This document shows, piece by piece, positions 18,989-27,853 of a DNA stretch of 64,000 bases. Under the pieces are notes generated by a model. The model saw only the letters and a program-made list of their open reading frames with translations. It was not told the origin of the DNA and did no database searches. The position numbers and the translations under genes are program-made. Source of the DNA: JAHEJE01 sp965216335 (lineage in GTDB: Bacteria; Pseudomonadota; Alphaproteobacteria; Rhizobiales; Aestuariivirgaceae); assembly GCA_965216335.1 (NCBI GenBank), contig OZ244154.1, forward strand, positions 3,658,001 through 3,722,000. The letters run 5' to 3'. Numbering within the stretch: position 1 is the stretch's first letter; every line of letters starts with the position of its first letter.

Positions 18989-19747
18989 ATGAGACACCAG
19001 CCAGCGGAGAAATCCCCCCGATTGTTTGTTGCCGAACCGCTTTCGCCCGGCCGCACCATACCGCTGCCGAAAACCCAGTCGCACTACCTGGTCAACGTCA
19101 TGCGGCTGGGGGAGGGCGATGCGGTCCGCCTGTTCAACGGCACCAGCGGCGAGTGGCTGTGCACCCTCAATGCCGCCTCCCGCAAGGCGGTCGAGGCGGT
19201 CTGCCGGGAACAATTGCGCCCTGCAGCACCGCTTGCTGACATCCATTACCTGTTTGCCCCGCTGAAATCGGCCCGCCTCGACTACATGGCGCAGAAGGCC
19301 ACCGAGATGGGCGCTTGCCGCCTGCAGCCGGTGTTCACCGAGCGCTGCGTGGTGCACCGTGTGAACCTTGACCGGCTGCGGGCCAATGTTGTCGAGGCTG
19401 CCGAACAGTGCAACATGGTGGCGCTGCCGGAAGTCTGCGAACCGCGAAAACTGGCGCAGGTCCTGGACGGCTGGGATGCGGCCCGGCACCTGATCTTCTG
19501 CGATGAGGCCGCCGCGGCCGCAAGCCCGCTGGCAGTGCTGGAGGCCATCCCGCCGGTACCGCTTGCCGTGCTGGTCGGTCCCGAAGGCGGCTTCTCGTCG
19601 GCAGAGCGCGCCAGGTTGCTGGACATGGAAAACGTCCATCCCATATCGCTCGGACCCCGCATCATGCGCGCCGATACCGCCGCGGTGGCAGCTCTTGCAC
19701 TGGTCCAGGCGGTGCTAGGCGACTGGCCCGCACATCAACCGGCTTGA
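18989..19747 (+). CDS. rsmE: 16S rRNA (uracil1498-N3)-methyltransferase
   Basis: RsmE methylates U1498 of 16S rRNA using SAM and has the SPOUT (knotted) fold. The product shows the N-terminal PUA-like region RLFVAEPL...HYLVNVMRL, the linker PLKSARLDYMAQKATEMG, then the SAM-binding knot VGPEGGFSSAERARLL (about residues 195-210) and SLGPRIMRADTAAVAAL. I chose the ATG at 18989 because family members start shortly before RLFV and a GGCAGG lies upstream; an in-frame ATG at 18929 would add 20 unconserved residues. It faces ubiA divergently, and gshA follows after 65 bases. Confidence 0.93.
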   Translation: MRHQPAEKSPRLFVAEPLSPGRTIPLPKTQSHYLVNVMRLGEGDAVRLFNGTSGEWLCTLNAASRKAVEAVCREQLRPAAPLADIHYLFAPLKSARLDYMAQKATEMGACRLQPVFTERCVVHRVNLDRLRANVVEAAEQCNMVALPEVCEPRKLAQVLDGWDAARHLIFCDEAAAAASPLAVLEAIPPVPLAVLVGPEGGFSSAERARLLDMENVHPISLGPRIMRADTAAVAALALVQAVLGDWPAHQPA

Positions 19748-19812
19748 TCATTTCCACAACGATGTTTGACTTGCGGAACCGGCCGTTTCGGCTTTAGGTA
19801 GGTGCCCATCCA

Positions 19813-21219
19813 ATGCCCACGAAAGGTCAACAGGCCGTGAGCGTCCCTTCTCCCGAAACCGCCGAAACCCGCGCCGTCATCGAAGACCCCCGGCAATTGG
19901 CCGGCTACCTCGAACAGGGCTGCAAACCGCGTCAGGACTGGCGCATCGGCACCGAGCACGAGAAATTCCCGTTTCTCACCGACACGCTGGAGCCGGTGCC
20001 CTACGACGGCGAACGCTCGATCCGCGCCCTGCTGGAGGGCCTGCGCGACCGTTTCGGATGGACCGAGGTGGCCGAGAACGGCAATGTCATCGGCCTGCAC
20101 GACGCTGAGGGCGGCGGTTCGATTTCCCTCGAACCGGGCGGCCAGTTCGAACTCTCCGGTGCACCGCTGCACTGCCTGCAGCAAACCTGCGAGGAAGTGC
20201 ACGAACATCTTGCCCAGGTGCGCGAGATCGGCGACCGCCTCGGCATCGGCTTTCTCGGCCTCGGCTTCCAGCCCTTGTGGAAGCGCGCGGACATTCCCGT
20301 CATGCCCAAAGGCCGCTACAAGATCATGCGCGAGTACATGGCCAAGAAGGGCAATCTCGGCCGCGACATGATGTTCCGCTCGTGCACCGTGCAGGTCAAT
20401 CTCGACTTCGGCTCGGAAGCCGATATGGTGAAAAAACTGCGCACCTCGATTGCCCTGCAGCCCGTCGCCACCGCACTGTTCGCGGCCTCGCCGTTCACCG
20501 AGGGCAAGCCGAATGGCTTCAGGTCGTTCCGCTCCGAGATCTGGCGCGACACCGATCCCGACCGCACCGGCATGCTGCCGTTCGTCTTCGAGAGCGGTTT
20601 CGGCTTCGAGCAATGGGCCGATTATGCGCTCGATGTGCCGATGTACTTCGTCTACCGCGATGGCATCTACCACGACGTGTCGGGAGAGAGCTTTCGAGAC
20701 TTTCTCGCCGGCAAGCTGCCGCAACTGCCCGGCGAGCGCCCAACCGTCAAGGACTGGTCGGATCACCTGACGACGATCTTCCCGGAGGTGCGCATCAAGC
20801 AGTACATGGAGATGCGCGGCGCCGACGCCGGCCCGTGGCGTACCCTGTGTGCGCTGCCGGCGTTCTGGGTCGGCCTGATGTATGACGATGTGGCGCTCGA
20901 TGCCGCCGCCGAACTGGTCAAGGACTGGAGCGCTGCGGACCGCCAGGCCCTGCGCGACGAGGTGCCGGTCAGGGGGCTTAAGGCCGAAGTCGCCGGCCGC
21001 AGCGTTCGCGATATTGCCCGCGACTGTCTGGAAATCGCCCGCGTGTCCCTGCTCAAGCGCCGCAACGTCGGCTGCAAGGGCCGCACCGAAGCCCAGTTCC
21101 TCAACGTGCTCGACGAATACGTCAACACCGGCCGCAACTACGCCGATGAGTTGCTTGACCTCTACGAAAACTCCTGGGACGGCAACATCGAACGCGTGTT
21201 CCGCGATTTCGCATTCTGA
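19813..21219 (+). CDS. gshA: Glutamate-cysteine ligase (alphaproteobacterial/plant type)
   Basis: The enzyme makes gamma-glutamylcysteine, the first step of glutathione synthesis, in the cytosol. The 468-residue product belongs to the class shared by alphaproteobacteria and plants rather than the E. coli type. Typical segments are WRIGTEHEKFPF (about residues 46-57), GGGSISLEPGGQFELSG (about 99-115), MMFRSCTVQVNLDFGSEADM (about 190-209) and FRSEIWRDTDPDRTGMLPFVF (about 237-257). It has its own upstream spacer of 65 bases after rsmE and is followed 18 bases later by a Nudix gene, probably co-transcribed. Confidence 0.95.
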   Translation: MPTKGQQAVSVPSPETAETRAVIEDPRQLAGYLEQGCKPRQDWRIGTEHEKFPFLTDTLEPVPYDGERSIRALLEGLRDRFGWTEVAENGNVIGLHDAEGGGSISLEPGGQFELSGAPLHCLQQTCEEVHEHLAQVREIGDRLGIGFLGLGFQPLWKRADIPVMPKGRYKIMREYMAKKGNLGRDMMFRSCTVQVNLDFGSEADMVKKLRTSIALQPVATALFAASPFTEGKPNGFRSFRSEIWRDTDPDRTGMLPFVFESGFGFEQWADYALDVPMYFVYRDGIYHDVSGESFRDFLAGKLPQLPGERPTVKDWSDHLTTIFPEVRIKQYMEMRGADAGPWRTLCALPAFWVGLMYDDVALDAAAELVKDWSAADRQALRDEVPVRGLKAEVAGRSVRDIARDCLEIARVSLLKRRNVGCKGRTEAQFLNVLDEYVNTGRNYADELLDLYENSWDGNIERVFRDFAF

Positions 21220-21237
21220 GCCGGCGGTGTTTGCAGT

Positions 21238-21882
21238 GTGAACGATAAGGAAGCATTCAACCTCGACACGGCCCTGCGCCGGCGGATCATGGCCCGGCTG
21301 CAAAACCTTTCCGTACGAACCTGCGATGATCCGGCACTGCGCCATGCCGCCGTTGCCATCGTGGTCACAGCAAGCCGGGCAGGGGCTCCGGCCCATGTTC
21401 TGCTCACCCTGCGTTCGGCCCGTCTCAAGCGCCACTCCAACCAGTTCGCCTTGCCCGGTGGCCGCCTCGATGCTGGCGAGACAGAATGCACCGCCGCGCG
21501 TCGCGAATTGCACGAGGAACTCGGTCTTGAGCTGCCGGCCAGCGCGCTTCTCGGCCGCCTCGATGACTTTCCGACCCGCTCTGGGTTCCGTATCTCGCCA
21601 TTGGTTTTCTGGAGCCCGCCCGATGCGCCGCTTGTGCCCGACCCCGGCGAGGTCGAGCAGGTCTTCCACATCCCGCTCGATGAGTTGAACGGCCCGGGCA
21701 TTCCGATCCTCGAACAGGAGGATCACAGCGAACACCCGGTGCTGTCCTGCCGCCTGCCGTCAATCGGCTACCAGATGTACGCGCCGACCGCCGCCATCCT
21801 GTACCAGTTCCGCGAGGTTGCCCTGCGCGGCGAAGCCACCCGTGTGGCCCATTTCGGCCAGCCGCAGTTCGCCTGGCGTTGA
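21238..21882 (+). CDS. Nudix hydrolase, CoA pyrophosphatase-like
   Basis: The 214-residue protein carries a complete Nudix box, GGRLDAGE-T-ECTAARRELHEELGL split about residues 77-100, which binds Mg and hydrolyses nucleoside diphosphate derivatives. The preceding LLTLRSARLKRHSNQFALPGG matches the NudL/CoA-pyrophosphatase subgroup (UPF0035-like), so coenzyme A or its derivatives are the likely substrate. The start is a GTG at 21238, 18 bases after gshA. The 3' end nearly meets the convergent FrhB-like gene, with five bases between the stops. Confidence 0.88.
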   Translation: MNDKEAFNLDTALRRRIMARLQNLSVRTCDDPALRHAAVAIVVTASRAGAPAHVLLTLRSARLKRHSNQFALPGGRLDAGETECTAARRELHEELGLELPASALLGRLDDFPTRSGFRISPLVFWSPPDAPLVPDPGEVEQVFHIPLDELNGPGIPILEQEDHSEHPVLSCRLPSIGYQMYAPTAAILYQFREVALRGEATRVAHFGQPQFAWR

Positions 21883-21887
21883 GCCGC

Positions 21888-23162
21888 TCAACCGGCGGGC
21901 CTGGGTGGCGGTTCCGTTGCCTTGCCGGCCTGCACGCGCTGCCGGGTCCCCTCGCGCTGGCGGATCGAATGGCTGTCCGGCAACTCGCCGGCAAGTTCCT
22001 CAATCCGCAACCCATGCGTCTGCGGCACGATGCGTCCTTCGTCGCCGAGCCCCTGAAACCGCGGCCACACCGCATATTTCTTGCGCACCTGGTGGGGCTG
22101 ATAGAGGCTCAAGGTATCCGGCGCGATGTCATAGTCGATGACCAGCGCCCCAGCTGCGCCAGCGGCGTCTAAGAGTTCGACCCCGGCCTGGGTACGGGCA
22201 ATGATCGCGTTGGTGCCGGGATCGTCAATGCTGCCCTCGCGTGTCGGCGACCCTCCGGGCCAGGTATCTGCGGCGACGACGTCCGCCGCCTCGCCGATGG
22301 CGTCCGGGCAGATCTTGCAGCGGTGCGGCAACCGCCACTGGCTTTCATCCTCGCCCCAAAGATCGAGATAGTGGAACTCCCGAGCACCATCCACCGTTTC
22401 AACACGTGTCGGACCGGGGCAGCCGCGCCCGCGATAGCGCACGCCCGTCACCGCCGCCGGATCGATCCCGTTGCGAACATAGAAATCACGCATCGCTTCC
22501 GGTGGCTGAAACCCGCCGCACACCAGTGTCAGCCAATACTTCACCAGTTCATCGATCCGCCCGTCATGCCGGGCATAGTTGCGCAACGCCGCGATGTCGC
22601 ACGGCTTGCCGATGAAGGCGAACGGCTCAGCCCGGTCCAACACCCGCTCGATGTCGACCAGCGGCGCCGCTGGCCCGTAGCGCGACCCAGCCGCTTCAAT
22701 CACATCCGCCCGGGTGAAACTGAGATGCCGCTCACCGAAACTCGGCTCACTGACCGATGCCTTGACATGCAGAATGAAGTTCACCCGCCCGCTGTCCAGC
22801 AGATAGCCGGCCAGCGCACTCAGCACGCCGCCCGTCGCACCTTCGAACCGCACCTGCGGATCGCCGGCCCAGCCATGTACGATCCGCCGCCACGCACCCC
22901 AGACATTGTCCATCTTGGTCTCGCTGTCGATCAGCCGGGCCGGCAGTCCATCGACGCGCGTACCGGGGCAGGTGTCGTATATCCTGTCCACCGTCTCGTG
23001 ATCGAGTTCGCCGGTGACGACCGGGCGCTCATAGCCCGTCGTCGTCTTGGTCACCTTGACCCTGTCCGGACCCGCCACCGCCTGGCACAGCCCACAGCCG
23101 GCGCACAAGCCCTGTTCGGCAATCGCCGACAACCTTTGCTCCGGTGACAAGACCTCATCCAT
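21888..23162 (-). CDS. FrhB-like (coenzyme F420 hydrogenase/dehydrogenase beta subunit) iron-sulfur flavoprotein
   Basis: This 424-residue protein belongs to the FrhB/FdhB superfamily. It has an N-terminal CAGCGLC cysteine cluster (about residues 20-26) followed by a CPGTR cysteine, and a C-terminal LPHRCKICPDAIGEAADVVAADTW segment (about residues 255-280), the usual signature for Fe-S and flavin binding. Members in proteobacteria do not imply coenzyme F420; some reduce chlorophyllide-like or polysaccharide-related substrates. The ATG at 23162 follows AGAGG by about eight bases. No recognisable partner subunit lies nearby, so the substrate is unknown. Confidence 0.85.
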   Translation of the reverse strand: MDEVLSPEQRLSAIAEQGLCAGCGLCQAVAGPDRVKVTKTTTGYERPVVTGELDHETVDRIYDTCPGTRVDGLPARLIDSETKMDNVWGAWRRIVHGWAGDPQVRFEGATGGVLSALAGYLLDSGRVNFILHVKASVSEPSFGERHLSFTRADVIEAAGSRYGPAAPLVDIERVLDRAEPFAFIGKPCDIAALRNYARHDGRIDELVKYWLTLVCGGFQPPEAMRDFYVRNGIDPAAVTGVRYRGRGCPGPTRVETVDGAREFHYLDLWGEDESQWRLPHRCKICPDAIGEAADVVAADTWPGGSPTREGSIDDPGTNAIIARTQAGVELLDAAGAAGALVIDYDIAPDTLSLYQPHQVRKKYAVWPRFQGLGDEGRIVPQTHGLRIEELAGELPDSHSIRQREGTRQRVQAGKATEPPPRPAG

Positions 23163-23301
23163 CTCGATGCCCTCTGTTTCATCGTCCGGCGCACCCCGCA
23201 CCGACCCGGATAGAAGCAAATCATCTCATCGACTATTGGAAAGCCGCTGTCGCATCAGCAAGGTACACCAGTCAGCAAAGCGAAAGCGAGGGCCGCCGGC
23301 A

Positions 23302-24189
23302 CTATTCGGCTGCCATCAGCCCGGGCTGGTGCGCCGCGTCGCACAGGCTGGAACAGATATGGCGCGACAGGGCGGTGATCGCCTCGCTCTGCTCACCCGG
23401 TGCCCGCACGATACCAATCTCGAATTCACCGATCGGCGGAAAGCCTTCTTCCGGTGTCAGCACCCGCATGCCCGGACGCAGCACGATCTGCGGGATGGCG
23501 GCAATCGCCAGTCCGGTCGAAACCGCCGCCGCCACCGCGTTGGAGTTCGAGCTGGCATAGGCGATGCGGTAGTCCCGTCCCGTGGCCTCAATGGCATCGA
23601 GCGCCATCTGCCGCCAGACGCAGCCCTTGTGCGACAGCGTCAGGGGCAGGGGGTCCAATTCGTGCGCGCAATGGTTCGCCGACGTCACCCAGACCAGGGG
23701 CTCGCGCCGCATGATCTCATCGGCATCGGTCGGTCCATGGCAGGTCAGCACCGAAAGATCGAGTTCGTTGCGCCGCGTGCGTTCGGAAAGCTCGGTGCTG
23801 CCCAGGCATTCCACATCGACCTGCACCAGCGGGTGGGTGCGCGCGAAACGGGCGAGGATTTCCGGCAACAGCCGGTCGGCATAGTCGTCAGGCGTGCCAA
23901 GCCGTACCAGCCCGGTCAGCTCCGGCCGTGTGAAGGTCGCCACCGCTTCGTCGTTCAGACGGGTGATCCGCCGGGCATAGTCGAGCAGCCGCCCGCCATC
24001 CGCCGTCAGCTTGTTCTGCCGTCCGTCGCGGGCAAACAGCGGCCGCTGCACAACATCCTCCAGCCGCTTCATCTGCATGCTCACCGCCGATTGGGTCTTG
24101 TGAACCTCCTCAGCCGCGCGCGAAAAATTGCCCTGTTCGGCAATGGCAATGAATGTCTTCAGCAGATCGATGTCGAGGTTCGGGATCAT
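23302..24189 (-). CDS. LysR family transcriptional regulator
   Basis: The 295-residue protein has the standard LysR N-terminal winged helix-turn-helix (LLKTFIAIAEQGNFSRAAEE and KTQSAVSMQMKRLEDVV, about residues 7-44) followed by a two-subdomain effector-binding region. The start at 24189 follows an AGGGCG site; an upstream in-frame ATG at 24210 is less likely. It is divergent from a DUF1127 gene. In other Rhizobiales a LysR regulator (VtlR/LsrB group) is known to control DUF1127 proteins, so control of the neighbour is a reasonable inference. The 139 bases downstream to the FrhB gene hold nothing recognised. Confidence 0.93.
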   Translation of the reverse strand: MIPNLDIDLLKTFIAIAEQGNFSRAAEEVHKTQSAVSMQMKRLEDVVQRPLFARDGRQNKLTADGGRLLDYARRITRLNDEAVATFTRPELTGLVRLGTPDDYADRLLPEILARFARTHPLVQVDVECLGSTELSERTRRNELDLSVLTCHGPTDADEIMRREPLVWVTSANHCAHELDPLPLTLSHKGCVWRQMALDAIEATGRDYRIAYASSNSNAVAAAVSTGLAIAAIPQIVLRPGMRVLTPEEGFPPIGEFEIGIVRAPGEQSEAITALSRHICSSLCDAAHQPGLMAAE

Positions 24190-24216
24190 CGCGCCCTCAT
24201 AAGTCAACATTGGTGA

Positions 24217-24238
24217 TGAATTATATAAAACATATTCA
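24217..24238. promoter_or_regulatory. Candidate LysR operator dyad in the divergent LysR/DUF1127 spacer
   Basis: The dyad TGAAT-N12-ATTCA lies 28 bases upstream of the LysR start in an AT-rich patch within a GC-rich genome. It contains a T-N11-A core of the kind LysR proteins bind, and a TATAAA-like run sits inside it. Binding by the adjacent regulator, and autoregulation, are inferred from position only. Confidence 0.5.
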
Positions 24239-24376
24239 TTTGATTGATCAATAGGGAAGGCGCATATTCACTTGAACAGGGCGCCGCACCGGCATCCGCC
24301 AACCCTCAAGAGCCGCATCATCAGCGGCGACTGACACGGGAAACACCATCTTCCGTGAACGATAGGAGTTTGATCA

Positions 24377-24655
24377 ATGACACACATCGCCATCGACCGG
24401 AACATCGCCGTTCGCAAGCAGATCATGGGCAAGCCCGGCACAGGCTGGAGCCTGTCGGAACTCTGGCGCAACTGGAAAGCCCGCCGGCAGGTCAAGAGGC
24501 TGCAGGACAGGTCCGACCACCTGCTCGACGATATCGGTGTCAGTCGCGACGAACTGTCCTGGGCATCGCAACTGCCGCTGACGGTCAATGCCGCCCTGGC
24601 GCTCGAGGACCGCGCCTACCGGAGGCGCAAGGAACAGCGTCACATGTGGCTGTAG
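24377..24655 (+). CDS. DUF1127 domain small protein
   Basis: The 92-residue basic protein has the short DUF1127 (YjiS-like) motif near its middle: ELWRNWKARRQVKRLQ then LLDDIGVSRDEL (about residues 28-60). These Arg-rich modules bind RNA or partner proteins in several alphaproteobacteria and influence small-RNA and phosphate-related phenotypes; the specific role here is unknown. The ATG at 24377 is preceded by a GATAGGAG-type site. It diverges from the LysR gene with a spacer of 187 bases, and a long perfect hairpin follows the stop. Confidence 0.9.
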   Translation: MTHIAIDRNIAVRKQIMGKPGTGWSLSELWRNWKARRQVKRLQDRSDHLLDDIGVSRDELSWASQLPLTVNAALALEDRAYRRRKEQRHMWL

Positions 24656-24670
24656 ATGATCGCCAGCCTG

Positions 24671-24705
24671 CGCCGGCAGCCGCCGTCCCTCAACGGCTGC
24701 CGGCG
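24671..24705. terminator. Perfect 12-bp hairpin between convergent genes
   Basis: CGCCGGCAGCCG (24671-24682) and CGGCTGCCGGCG (24694-24705) are exact inverse complements around an 11-base loop. The hairpin sits 15 bases after the DUF1127 stop and 20 bases after the end of the convergent DUF937 gene, so it probably terminates both transcripts. There is no strong T run on either side. Confidence 0.65.
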
Positions 24706-24725
24706 GCCTGCTGTCAAGAAAGGCT

Positions 24726-25538
24726 CTAGCGCCGACCGATGCGCCGCTCGACGGAGTTCAGCAGATCATCGGCAGCGTTGCCGCCGCTGCTGCCGCGCCC
24801 GAGGAAATCGTCCAGCGCATCGCGGCCCTTGTTGAAGGCCTCTTCGTCATAACTCATATCGGGCTTTTCAGCCTTGTACTGGCCGCGCCTGCCACCGCCG
24901 CCCAGGATTTCGCCGAGAATGTCGGTCAGCCCGCCTCCTCCCGGCGAGCGTTGTGCCGTGCCGCCACGCCGGCCGCCGCCCAGAATGTCGCCGAATATAT
25001 CTTCAAGACCGCCGCCGGGAGCCGGTTGCCGGCGCTGGCTGCCGCCGCCGAGAACGTCGCCGAGGATATCTCCAAGTCCGCCCCCGCCACCTGATTGCGG
25101 TTGCGGTGCGCGCCGTGCACCGCCGGTCATCTTCTTGGTGATCGCGCCCATCACCATGGAGGCGATGATCGGCAGCAGCTGCTTGAGGATCGCACCGCCG
25201 ATGCCGGTGCCGCCGGCCGCCCGCATCGCCACTTCGCGGCTGACATCCTTTGAACCGAACACATGGCCGAGAATGGCGTTTCCGTCACCGGCCACATTGG
25301 AAAACTGCACCGCATCCGGTTCATCGAGATAACGGTCGTGCCGGCCACCCTGCAGGGCGCGCAACAATTCCGCCATGCCTTCTGGCGAATGTGCATTGCG
25401 GCGAACGCCGGCGGCCACGGCTGGCGCCAATTGCTCGACGGCAGCGCGTGTCTGGCGTTCATCGAGGCCGAATTGCCGACCGATCGATTCCAGCCCGCGC
25501 CCGTTGTGTGCCGATGCGATGATGTCCAGCAGTTCCAT
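24726..25538 (-). CDS. DUF937 family protein with Gly-rich repeats
   Basis: The N-terminal half (about residues 1-135) is a helical DUF937 domain, starting MELLDIIASAHNGRGLESIGRQFGLDERQTRAAV and including EPDAVQFSNVAGDGNAILGHVFGSKDVS split across residues 70-100. The second half holds three copies of a unit of about 25-30 residues built on GGGL-x-DI-x-GD/E-I/VLGGG, each followed by basic or Gln-rich linker residues. DUF937 proteins have no established role; some are secreted or membrane-associated and one relates to YidB. The gene is followed by a bidirectional terminator and preceded by a second protein of related type. Confidence 0.85.
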   Translation of the reverse strand: MELLDIIASAHNGRGLESIGRQFGLDERQTRAAVEQLAPAVAAGVRRNAHSPEGMAELLRALQGGRHDRYLDEPDAVQFSNVAGDGNAILGHVFGSKDVSREVAMRAAGGTGIGGAILKQLLPIIASMVMGAITKKMTGGARRAPQPQSGGGGGLGDILGDVLGGGSQRRQPAPGGGLEDIFGDILGGGRRGGTAQRSPGGGGLTDILGEILGGGGRRGQYKAEKPDMSYDEEAFNKGRDALDDFLGRGSSGGNAADDLLNSVERRIGRR

Positions 25539-25593
25539 GGTAGTGTGCTCCCTGTTGGTCGCCGATGAAGTATCGGCAAGAATTGCAATCAGT

Positions 25594-26289
25594 CTAACCT
25601 TTCAGCAGGTCTCCCAGCAAATCATTCAGACTTGGTGAGTTGGTTCGCCGCTTGCGCGACCGGCTGGTGCGTTTTCTGCCGAAGATCGAACTCAATGTGG
25701 TGCGCCGCCGTCGCGTGCGCTTGCGCGTCACCGCCTGCATGAAGCCTTCCTTGAACCCGGTGATGATGGCGTGCAGCATGCTGGCAATGAAACCGCGCGG
25801 TGGTTCTTCATTTTGCCCTTCGACCAGCGGCATTTTCAGCATCCGGTTGCGCCGCGCCATCGCGGCCAGGGTCAACGGCGCCGCCAGGGTCATCATCCGC
25901 TCGAAGGTCTCGGTCTTCAACCTGTCCGGTGCGCCGATCTCGCGTGCCCGCGCGCGGGCCTTTTCCACCGATCCGTAGGCGATGGTCAGGATGTCCTCGC
26001 CATCGTCCACCGCATCGCGGCCAAGCAGTTCGCCGGGCTTTTCGAGATATTCGTCGCGGTCCTCTTCATCGAGTACGTCCATCAGGTCGTCATAGCGCTC
26101 GGAGTCCGTCACCAGCCCGGCAATCGCGCGCGCAACATCGCGGCTCAACAGGTTGAGGGCGACCCGCGCCGCCGCCTCGTCGGTTGCAGCCGCCATGGCG
26201 AATGTCTGCACAAGGCCGCCGTTCTGCGCAGCCTCGACAACATCCATGATCGGGTTGTGTTCGTTCGTCACACCGTTCGATGTAGGCAT
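25594..26289 (-). CDS. DUF937-related protein with basic C-terminal tail
   Basis: The 231-residue product shares the helical style of the DUF937 neighbour (NGGLVQTFAMAAATDEAAARVALNLL near residues 23-48) and has an acidic middle segment. The last 50 residues are strongly basic (AVTRKRTRRRRTT, then RKRTSRSRKRRTN), suggesting nucleic acid or membrane-surface contact. I cannot give a function. It lies between a MATE exporter upstream and the DUF937 gene downstream on the same strand, with a spacer of 55 bases before the DUF937 start, so the two may be expressed together. Confidence 0.65.
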   Translation of the reverse strand: MPTSNGVTNEHNPIMDVVEAAQNGGLVQTFAMAAATDEAAARVALNLLSRDVARAIAGLVTDSERYDDLMDVLDEEDRDEYLEKPGELLGRDAVDDGEDILTIAYGSVEKARARAREIGAPDRLKTETFERMMTLAAPLTLAAMARRNRMLKMPLVEGQNEEPPRGFIASMLHAIITGFKEGFMQAVTRKRTRRRRTTLSSIFGRKRTSRSRKRRTNSPSLNDLLGDLLKG

Positions 26290-26308
26290 GAATTACTCGC
26301 AATTCAAT

Positions 26309-27709
26309 TCATTCGCGCGACAGCCGGTGAACCAGCCGGTAGGCTGCCGCAACGGCGGCGATGCCGAAAATCACCGAGCCGGCGACACTGCCGATGATGA
26401 CCCCGAGCGCGCCACCCCAGTGTGCCCCGAGCCAGATGAACGGAATCGTTCCTATGGTTGCCTTGCCCCAGTTGAACATAGTCGACCAGTGCGCCCGATG
26501 CAGATTGTTGAACGCCGCCTGAGCCACGAACTGCGCCCCGGCAAACACCCATGTGATTGCCAGCCACGTGCAGTAGAACGTCACCAGCCCGGCGGTTTCC
26601 GGCGTGGCCTGGAACCACGCCGGGATATGCCCGCGCAGCAGGAACAGCAGCGCCGATGTCGCGATTGTGTAAAGCGCGCAAAACAGCAGGGCATCCCGCA
26701 GCGTCTGCAACACGCGGTCATACAGTCTGGCTCCGAAGTTCTGCCCTATGATCGGCCCCACCGCCCCGGACAGCGAGAAGATCACCCCGAACGCCACCGG
26801 GGTGAGCCGGTTGATGATCGCAACCGCGGACACCACATCGTCGCCATAGACCGCCGATGCCCGGGTCAGATAGGCGATTGCGAACGGCGTCGCCAGCTGC
26901 GTCATGATCGCCGGCCCGGCAATCGAAAAGATCGGTCTGCAGTCCGCGATCAGCGCCGCCGGCTGCGGCTTCACCAGGAAATGGTGCTTGCCTTGCAGGC
27001 CGTACAGGGCGATGCTGAACGAAGCGACATTGGCGCAAACCGAGGCCAGCGCCGCCCCCCTTATTTCAAGCCCCAGGCCGAAGATGAAGATCGGGTCGAG
27101 CACCGCGTTGACCACCGCCACGGCCAGCGTCGCGTAGGTGGCCCGCCTGGCGTCGCCGATGGCCCGGAGCACGAAATTGCAGGCAATCGCCCCGGCCAGC
27201 AGCGGGAACCCGGCCACCAGGATCAACAGATAGGCCTTGCCCTGCTCAAGTGCCGCTCCGCTTGCGCCCAGCAGCTCCAGCACCTCGCCGGCAAACAGCC
27301 CCATGCCCGCCGTGATGACCAGCGACACCACCGCCGTCACGACCAGTGCGCTGGTGGCGAACCGGCGCGCTGTCTCCCTGTCACCGGCCCCGATATTGCG
27401 CGCCACATGCGCTGCCGCAGCGATGCCGAGACCGATGCTCACCGACAGGTTGACGAACGCCGCCGTGCCGGCAAATCCCACTGCGGCGGTAATCTCCGGC
27501 TTTTTCAGCAGCGCCAGGAAGAACAGGTCGGCCAGGTCCACCACGAACAGCGCCATCAGCCCGATCGCCCCGGTCATCGTCATCACGATGACATGGCGCA
27601 TCGTCGACCCGCTCACAAACCGCGCCGTCTGCTGTCCGGCCGGCCTCGTCGGACGCCGGGCTGTTGCAGCACTATCAGTCTTGTCTGACGGGATCGGCAA
27701 TGGCGGCAA
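26309..27709 (-). CDS. MATE family multidrug efflux transporter
   Basis: The protein is a MATE-type exporter of the inner membrane, expected to expel cationic compounds against H+ or Na+. It has about twelve hydrophobic helices and the conserved N-terminal segment RFVSGSTMRHVIVMTMTGAIG. The start is uncertain: conserved residues precede the first ATG (27601), so I chose a TTG at 27709 that follows an AAGAAGG; longer and shorter starts are possible. The substrate cannot be read from the sequence. It is preceded by a mobile-like palindromic repeat and followed after 19 bases by a DUF937-related gene. Confidence 0.85.
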   Translation of the reverse strand: MPPLPIPSDKTDSAATARRPTRPAGQQTARFVSGSTMRHVIVMTMTGAIGLMALFVVDLADLFFLALLKKPEITAAVGFAGTAAFVNLSVSIGLGIAAAAHVARNIGAGDRETARRFATSALVVTAVVSLVITAGMGLFAGEVLELLGASGAALEQGKAYLLILVAGFPLLAGAIACNFVLRAIGDARRATYATLAVAVVNAVLDPIFIFGLGLEIRGAALASVCANVASFSIALYGLQGKHHFLVKPQPAALIADCRPIFSIAGPAIMTQLATPFAIAYLTRASAVYGDDVVSAVAIINRLTPVAFGVIFSLSGAVGPIIGQNFGARLYDRVLQTLRDALLFCALYTIATSALLFLLRGHIPAWFQATPETAGLVTFYCTWLAITWVFAGAQFVAQAAFNNLHRAHWSTMFNWGKATIGTIPFIWLGAHWGGALGVIIGSVAGSVIFGIAAVAAAYRLVHRLSRE

Positions 27710-27853
27710 GTTCCTTCTTGAGAGCCTGTAAGGTCGGAGCCGGGCGCGGCATTCGTTCCGCAACGCTGCAGGCAAATCCGCTCCTGCTTATACTGATGCT
27801 GGGGAAAGGACTAGTGGATTGGTTCAAACAAAAGAGACTGTTTTGACGGAACA

